Both the position numbers and the translations under genes were made by a program. Below the pieces are notes generated by a model that was not told the DNA's origin, made no database searches, and saw only the letters and a program-made list of their open reading frames with translations. A DNA stretch of 10,289 nt, from NCBI GenBank assembly GCA_015228695.1, contig JADGDA010000070.1:1-10289 (forward strand), in the 5' to 3' direction. Source of the DNA: Alphaproteobacteria bacterium. Its GTDB lineage: Bacteria; Pseudomonadota; Alphaproteobacteria; Rhodospirillales; Rhodospirillaceae. Below are positions 7,701 to 10,289 of the stretch, piece after piece. How positions within the stretch are numbered: the first letter of the stretch is position 1; each line of letters begins with the position of its first letter.

Positions 7701-7956
7701 GGTGGATTTCATCAACCACCTGCGCGCCGGAGGGGGCTCCCTGCGCGCCTGCCTGATCGACGCCGGGGCGATCCGTTTCAAGCCGATCTTCCTTACCGCC
7801 GTGGCGGCGATCATCGGCGCCGCCTTCATCCTGGCCGACCCGATCTTCCAGGGGCTGGCGATTTCCATGGTCTTCGGCCTGGCCTCCTCCACCGCCCTGA
7901 CCCTCCTGGTCATCCCGGCCCTCTACGTGTGCCTCCGGGACGACGGGAGGGAATAG
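4741..7956 (+). CDS. RND efflux transporter permease (AcrB/HAE-like)
   Basis: A 1071-residue inner-membrane proton antiporter of full RND length. Helix 1 (about 17-37) is followed by a large periplasmic porter loop (about 39-345), helices 2-6, a cytoplasmic loop containing HQDHE, helix 7 (about 549-569), a second periplasmic loop (about 570-914) and helices 8-12. Helix 4 holds the proton-relay pair D418-D419 (GILVDDAIVVVEN), equivalent to AcrB D407-D408. In helix 10 the position of AcrB K940 is R982 (GIIVRNSILLVDF). The double Asp argues against the CzcA/CusA heavy-metal class, which reads VDGAVV here, so small organic substrates are likelier; the specificity is not known. It starts with GTG inside the adaptor's stop (GTGA overlap). 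No outer-membrane factor gene follows, so it probably uses a TolC-like channel encoded elsewhere. Confidence 0.95.
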   Translation: MNLGISGRITRAFIRSPLTPLFLLAAVAMGAVALFALAREEEPQISVPMVDILVSANGLKAVDAVGLVTKPLEDVVKSIDDVEHVYSQTRDDQVAVTLRFNVGTDQDTAILRVHEKIRAGLDRLPHGIPEPLIIGRGINDVPIVVVTLSPKPGFEARWDDNGLYQIADQLLPELMKVPNTGLNFMVGGRPNQIRVEPSPEKLALYGVTLSQLAAKIENANRSFVAGAVRETNREIPVVAGQTLQGIADIGMLLLTTRDGRAVYVKDVANVVIGAAPAASRVWQVDVSPDGEVKTRPAVSIALAKRKGANAVEVSRGVIRNLERLHGSLIPGDIQIDINRDYGETANEKADELLFHLALATVSIVVLITLVVGWREGLVVMVVIPTTILLTLFASYLMGFTINRVSLFALIFSIGILVDDAIVVVENIVRHWQMKDGRSVVQKAVEGVAEVGNPTIVATSTIVAALLPMMFVSGLMGPYMSPIPANASAAMVFSFFVAVILTPWLLVVLAGGKAERMAEEDGGHQDHEGAMGRLYRRVAAWLLVGRRRATVFLAIVGVATVGVCVLFYTRDVTVKLLPFDNKSELQIVVDLPEGSTLESTERVLMGIASRLKALPEMTSLQAYVGTASPFNFSGLVRHTYLRKSPHMGDLQINLTPKDHRDRTSHQVALDVRGRLKGLDVPPGTRVKVSEVPPGPPVLSTLIAEIYGPDDRSRRAAADKVKQAFSQVEDIVDVDDSFGHPNERLRFAIEQEALEFHGVQEGAVYDTLKILLDGVTAGYSHRGNGSNPVEIAVRQPKDALFPGERLLATPIPAPGPAGDQGRVVELGDVVTMTHEPASYPIFRRNGHYTEMITAEMAGRFEAPIYGMLAVEKVLAAMDWGAGGRPLIRYHGQPEDESTVSLLWDGEWEITYITFRDMGAAFAVAILAIYLLVVGQFGSFKLPLVILVPVPLTLIGILLGHWAFGAPFTATSMIGFIALAGIIVRNSILLVDFINHLRAGGGSLRACLIDAGAIRFKPIFLTAVAAIIGAAFILADPIFQGLAISMVFGLASSTALTLLVIPALYVCLRDDGRE

Positions 7957-7979
7957 GGGAAGGCGTTCCGCCGCCATCC

Positions 7980-8007
7980 TTGATGTGAGGTTCGAACCTG
8001 ATATAGT
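7980..8007 (+). promoter_or_regulatory. Promoter of the SRP RNA gene (ffs)
   Basis: A TTGATG -35 hexamer (7980-7985, preceded by C as in the alphaproteobacterial CTTGA form) and a TATAGT -10 hexamer (8002-8007) are separated by 16 bp. The predicted start, 6-8 nt further on, coincides with the G-run that forms the 5' strand of the SRP RNA closing helix, which supports the assignment. The spacer contains a perfect 12-bp palindrome (7988-7999). The same promoter may also feed dnaX. Confidence 0.7.
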
Positions 8008-8013
8008 GGCGGC

Positions 8014-8109
8014 GGGGGGCTGGCGGCGGACGGACATCTCGCCAACCCGGTCAGGTCCGGAAGGAAGCAGCCGCAACGAGCCCGGTTCGGGTCGGTGTCC
8101 AGTCCCCCA
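8014..8109 (+). ncRNA. ffs: Small signal recognition particle RNA (4.5S type)
   Basis: The segment contains the near-universal SRP domain IV signature: GGTCAGG (8049-8055), then the GGAA tetraloop and GGAAGCAG (8059-8070), the site bound by the Ffh M domain. Terminal pairing confirms the ends: GGGGGGCTGG (8014-8023) pairs with CCAGTCCCCC (8099-8108) in a 10-bp helix containing one G-U pair. The length of about 96 nt fits a short hairpin-type bacterial SRP RNA without an Alu domain. With Ffh it targets nascent membrane and secreted proteins to FtsY and SecYEG. Ends are accurate to a few bases. I see no clear intrinsic terminator after it, so transcription may continue into dnaX, which starts 85 nt further on. 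Confidence 0.95.
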
Positions 8110-8193
8110 CCCTTGTGCCTTTCCTCCTCCCTTGCACCTGTCCCGGTCTCGGGACGAAAGGGCGGCGGGGCTCACCGTTCCAACCGGCCGCAG

Positions 8194-9954
8194 ATGACAG
8201 ACAGCCCGAGTCCCCCCGAGTCCGGCCCCGAGTCCGGCAAGGCGCAGTACCGCGTACTGGCCCGCAAATACCGTCCGACGACCTTTTCCGGGCTGGTGGG
8301 GCAGGAAACGCTGGTCCGCACCCTGACCAACGCTATCCAGTCGGGGCGGATCGCCCAGGCCTATGTATTGACGGGGGTGCGCGGGGTGGGGAAGACCTCG
8401 ACCGCGCGCATCATCGCCCGCGCCCTCAACTGCGTCGGCCCCGACGGCACGGGGGGGCCGACCATCGATCCCTGCGGCGTCTGCGAGCACTGCCGGGCGA
8501 TCGCCGAGGACCGCCATGTGGACGTGCTGGAACTGGACGCGGCCAGCCGAACCGGCGTGGCCGACATGCGCGAGCTGATCGAGGGGGTGCGCTATCGCCC
8601 GACCTCGGCGCGTTACAAGATCTATATCATCGACGAAGTCCACATGCTGTCGACCCAGGCGTTCAACGCGCTGCTGAAAACCCTGGAGGAGCCGCCCGAG
8701 CATGTGAAGTTCGTGTTCGCCACCACCGAAATCCGCAAGGTGCCGGTCACGGTGCTGTCCCGGTGCCAGCGGTTCGATCTCCGGCGGGTGGACGAGGCGG
8801 AACTGGCCGCCCACTTCGCCTCCATCGCGGAGCGGGAGGGCGCGCGCGTCGAGCCGGGCGCCCTGCGCCTGATCGCCCGCGCCGCCGACGGGTCGGTGCG
8901 CGACGGCCTGTCGCTGCTCGACCAAGCCATTTCCCACACCTCTTATTCCGGGGGGGAACGGGACGCCGCCGCCGTCTCCGAGTCCCAGGTGCGGGAGATG
9001 CTGGGACTCGCCGACCGCACCCGGATTTTCGATCTGTTCGACGCGGTCATGACCGGCGACATGCGCACGGCCCTCGACCTGTTGCGGACCCAATACGAAT
9101 CCGGCGCCGACCCCGGCGTGGTGATCCAGGACCTGCTGGAGCTGACCCACTGGCTGACGCGGATCAAGGTCGCGCCCGATGCCGCCCTTGATCCGACGGT
9201 GGCCCAGGCGGAGCGGGTGCGCGGCCGGTCCATCTCGGAACGCCTGTCCATGGCGGTGCTGACCCGGACCTGGCAGATGCTGTTGAAGGGACTGGGCGAA
9301 ACACGCACCGCCCCCGATGCCCTCCAGGCGGCCGAGATGGCCCTGATCCGGATCGCCTATGCCGCCGACATGCCCACTCCGGCCGAGGCCATCGAGGCCT
9401 TGAAAGGTGGGGGACCGCCTCCATCCCCATCTCCTCCGTCTCCGTCTCCGCCTCCGCCCCCGCCTTCGTCCCCGCCTCCGGGGGGAGGCATCGCGGTGGG
9501 CGCTCCGGCGTCGTTTCCCGTTCCGGCTCCCGACATGTCGCCGGAATTGCGTTCCTTCGACGACGTCATCGCCCTGTTCCGCGAACGCAAGGAGATGATT
9601 CTCTCCACCAACCTGACCAACGACGTGCGCGTGGTGTCCTTCGAGACCGGCCGCATCGAATTCAACCCCGGCCCCAACGCGCCGCCCGACCTTGCCAACC
9701 GCCTGTCCCGGCTTTTATCCGAATGGACCGGGCGGCGGTGGTGGGTCAGCGTCACCGACGCGCCGGGGGAGCCGAGCCTGGGCGAGCGCAAGCGCGCGGC
9801 CGAGGCCCGGCGCAAGGAGGACGTCGCCTCCCACCCCCTGGTGCGGGCGGTGCTGGAGGCCTTTCCCGGCGCGGTCATCGGCGAGGTCCGCGAGCGCGAT
9901 CCGGACGGCGAGGACATCGTCGCCGGCGCCATCAACGAAGAGGATAACCCATGA
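8194..9954 (+). CDS. dnaX: DNA polymerase III subunit tau/gamma
   Basis: A 586-residue AAA+ clamp-loader ATPase. Visible elements are Walker A GVRGVGKT (61-68), a zinc module with C80, C94, C97 and C100, Walker B IIDEVH (145-150), the SRC motif with the arginine finger (189-191) and sensor 2 SVRDGLS (234-240). Domain III and a proline-rich linker (about 408-429) follow, then a C-terminal tau domain that would contact the polymerase alpha subunit. It loads the beta clamp and couples the polymerases at the fork. The spacing between C80 and C94 is longer than the 8 residues in E. coli. The ATG at 8194 is chosen because MTDS leads directly into the conserved YRVLARKYRP; an in-frame GTG at 8095 would start inside ffs. 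The Shine-Dalgarno sequence is poor. The stop overlaps the ybaB start by 4 bp. Confidence 0.96.
   Translation: MTDSPSPPESGPESGKAQYRVLARKYRPTTFSGLVGQETLVRTLTNAIQSGRIAQAYVLTGVRGVGKTSTARIIARALNCVGPDGTGGPTIDPCGVCEHCRAIAEDRHVDVLELDAASRTGVADMRELIEGVRYRPTSARYKIYIIDEVHMLSTQAFNALLKTLEEPPEHVKFVFATTEIRKVPVTVLSRCQRFDLRRVDEAELAAHFASIAEREGARVEPGALRLIARAADGSVRDGLSLLDQAISHTSYSGGERDAAAVSESQVREMLGLADRTRIFDLFDAVMTGDMRTALDLLRTQYESGADPGVVIQDLLELTHWLTRIKVAPDAALDPTVAQAERVRGRSISERLSMAVLTRTWQMLLKGLGETRTAPDALQAAEMALIRIAYAADMPTPAEAIEALKGGGPPPSPSPPSPSPPPPPPSSPPPGGGIAVGAPASFPVPAPDMSPELRSFDDVIALFRERKEMILSTNLTNDVRVVSFETGRIEFNPGPNAPPDLANRLSRLLSEWTGRRWWVSVTDAPGEPSLGERKRAAEARRKEDVASHPLVRAVLEAFPGAVIGEVRERDPDGEDIVAGAINEEDNP
9415..9489 (+). 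repeat. Proline/serine-codon low-complexity tract with a short hairpin, in dnaX
   Basis: A pyrimidine-rich run built from CCN and TCN codons (9415-9480) encodes the Pro/Ser linker between the clamp-loader and tau domains. It is followed by a GCCTCC/GGAGGC inverted repeat with a GGGG loop (9474-9489). The linker is a common flexible region in DnaX; the DNA tract is prone to length change by slippage. Confidence 0.75.
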
Positions 9955-10274
9955 AGAACCTTGGCCAGATGATGAAGCAGGCCCAGCAGATGCAGGCCAA
10001 AATGACCGAGATGCAGGAGAAGCTTTCCCAGGTGGAGGTCAACGGCGGCTCCGGCGGCGGCATGGTGCGGGTCACCCTCAACGGCAAGGGCGAGATGCGC
10101 AAGATTTCCATCGACAAGGCTCTGGTCGATCCGGCCGAGATCGAGGTTCTGGAAGACCTGATCCTTGCCGCCTTCAACGACGCCAAGGCCAAGGTCGAGG
10201 ACCACATGCGGGACGAAATGGCCAAGGTGACCGCGGGGATGCAGCTTCCGGCGGGCCTCAAGCTGCCGTTCTGA
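9951..10274 (+). CDS. ybaB: YbaB/EbfC family nucleoid-associated protein
   Basis: A 107-residue small DNA-binding protein, the usual family length. The N-terminus MKNLGQMMKQAQQMQAKM is the characteristic Met/Gln-rich first helix, followed by a Gly-rich turn (NGGSGGG, 31-37), the beta-strand core (MVRVTLNGKGEM) and C-terminal helices ending in the conserved P-AG-KLPF segment. The family forms homodimers that bind DNA, and it is almost always encoded between dnaX and recR, as here. The ATG overlaps the dnaX stop as ATGA, and GAGGA lies 6-7 nt upstream within dnaX, so translation is coupled to dnaX. Confidence 0.97.
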   Translation: MKNLGQMMKQAQQMQAKMTEMQEKLSQVEVNGGSGGGMVRVTLNGKGEMRKISIDKALVDPAEIEVLEDLILAAFNDAKAKVEDHMRDEMAKVTAGMQLPAGLKLPF

Positions 10275-10275
10275 A

Positions 10276-10289
10276 ATGGGCGGAGCGGA
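10276..10289 (+). CDS. recR: Probable start of recombination protein RecR (fragment)
   Basis: An ATG one nucleotide after the ybaB stop opens a frame (M-G-G-A...) that runs off the window after 14 bases. In the dnaX-ybaB-recR order typical of bacteria, recR is expected exactly here, encoding the zinc-containing protein that works with RecF and RecO in gap repair. The identity is inferred from synteny alone, because four codons cannot identify a protein, and no strong Shine-Dalgarno sequence precedes the ATG. Confidence 0.4.

Noticed and set aside
7988..8001. GGTTCGAACC looks like a tRNA T-arm, hinting at a tRNA gene fragment or attachment site
   Set aside because: No acceptor stem, anticodon arm or CCA-type end can be folded around it, and no integrase or duplicated segment is nearby. 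Its position between promoter boxes is a better explanation.
8095..8193. In-frame GTG extension of dnaX by 33 codons
   Set aside because: It would start inside the SRP RNA gene, and the extra residues are not DnaX-like; conserved sequence begins shortly after the ATG at 8194.
4630..9150. A 1506-codon open frame on the minus strand across the RND pump, ffs and part of dnaX
   Set aside because: Its translation is rich in His, Gly, Asp, Arg and Gln with no domain pattern, as expected of an antisense frame in high-GC DNA. The plus strand carries clearly recognisable genes there, and the frame also crosses the SRP RNA gene.

Overview
The window is dense, high-GC DNA with strong GC bias at third codon positions, short intergenic gaps and Shine-Dalgarno-type start sites. 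The ffs-dnaX-ybaB order and the CTTGA/TATA-type promoter point to an alphaproteobacterium. The protein sequences read like the Rhodospirillales, but that is an impression from the sequence and not a search result.

Left part (1-1446, all minus strand): a ferredoxin-NADP+ reductase (fpr) is followed by a rubrerythrin (rbr) and the first 20 codons of a short-chain dehydrogenase that resembles PhaB acetoacetyl-CoA reductase. Gaps are 29 and 48 bp, so this looks like one transcription unit. A flavin reductase plus a peroxide-reducing diiron protein suggests oxidative-stress defence.

Middle part (1614-3109): a gamma-class carbonic anhydrase-like left-handed beta-helix protein (plus strand) converges on a DmeF-type cation diffusion facilitator (minus strand). 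Their 3' ends overlap by 28 bp.

Efflux operon (3275-7956, plus strand): a small secreted cupin, an RND periplasmic adaptor and an RND inner-membrane pump. The adaptor and pump overlap by 4 bp (GTGA). No outer-membrane channel gene lies in the window. The operon is divergent from dmeF across a 165-bp spacer, so the two export systems could share regulation; this is inference.

Right part (8002-10289, plus strand): the gene for the small SRP RNA (ffs), with a readable promoter, then dnaX (DNA polymerase III tau/gamma), ybaB (nucleoid-associated protein) and the first codons of what is probably recR. This is a conserved housekeeping cluster.

Most of the window is ordinary core and accessory metabolism. 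I see no CRISPR array, transposase, integrase, toxin-antitoxin pair or clear mobile-element boundary, and no convincing evidence of an undescribed system. The points most worth a second look are the fpr-rbr-reductase unit, the secreted cupin at the head of the RND operon, an Arg in place of the usual Lys in the pump's proton-relay helix, a perfect 12-bp palindrome inside the ffs promoter, and a proline-codon tract followed by a hairpin in dnaX.
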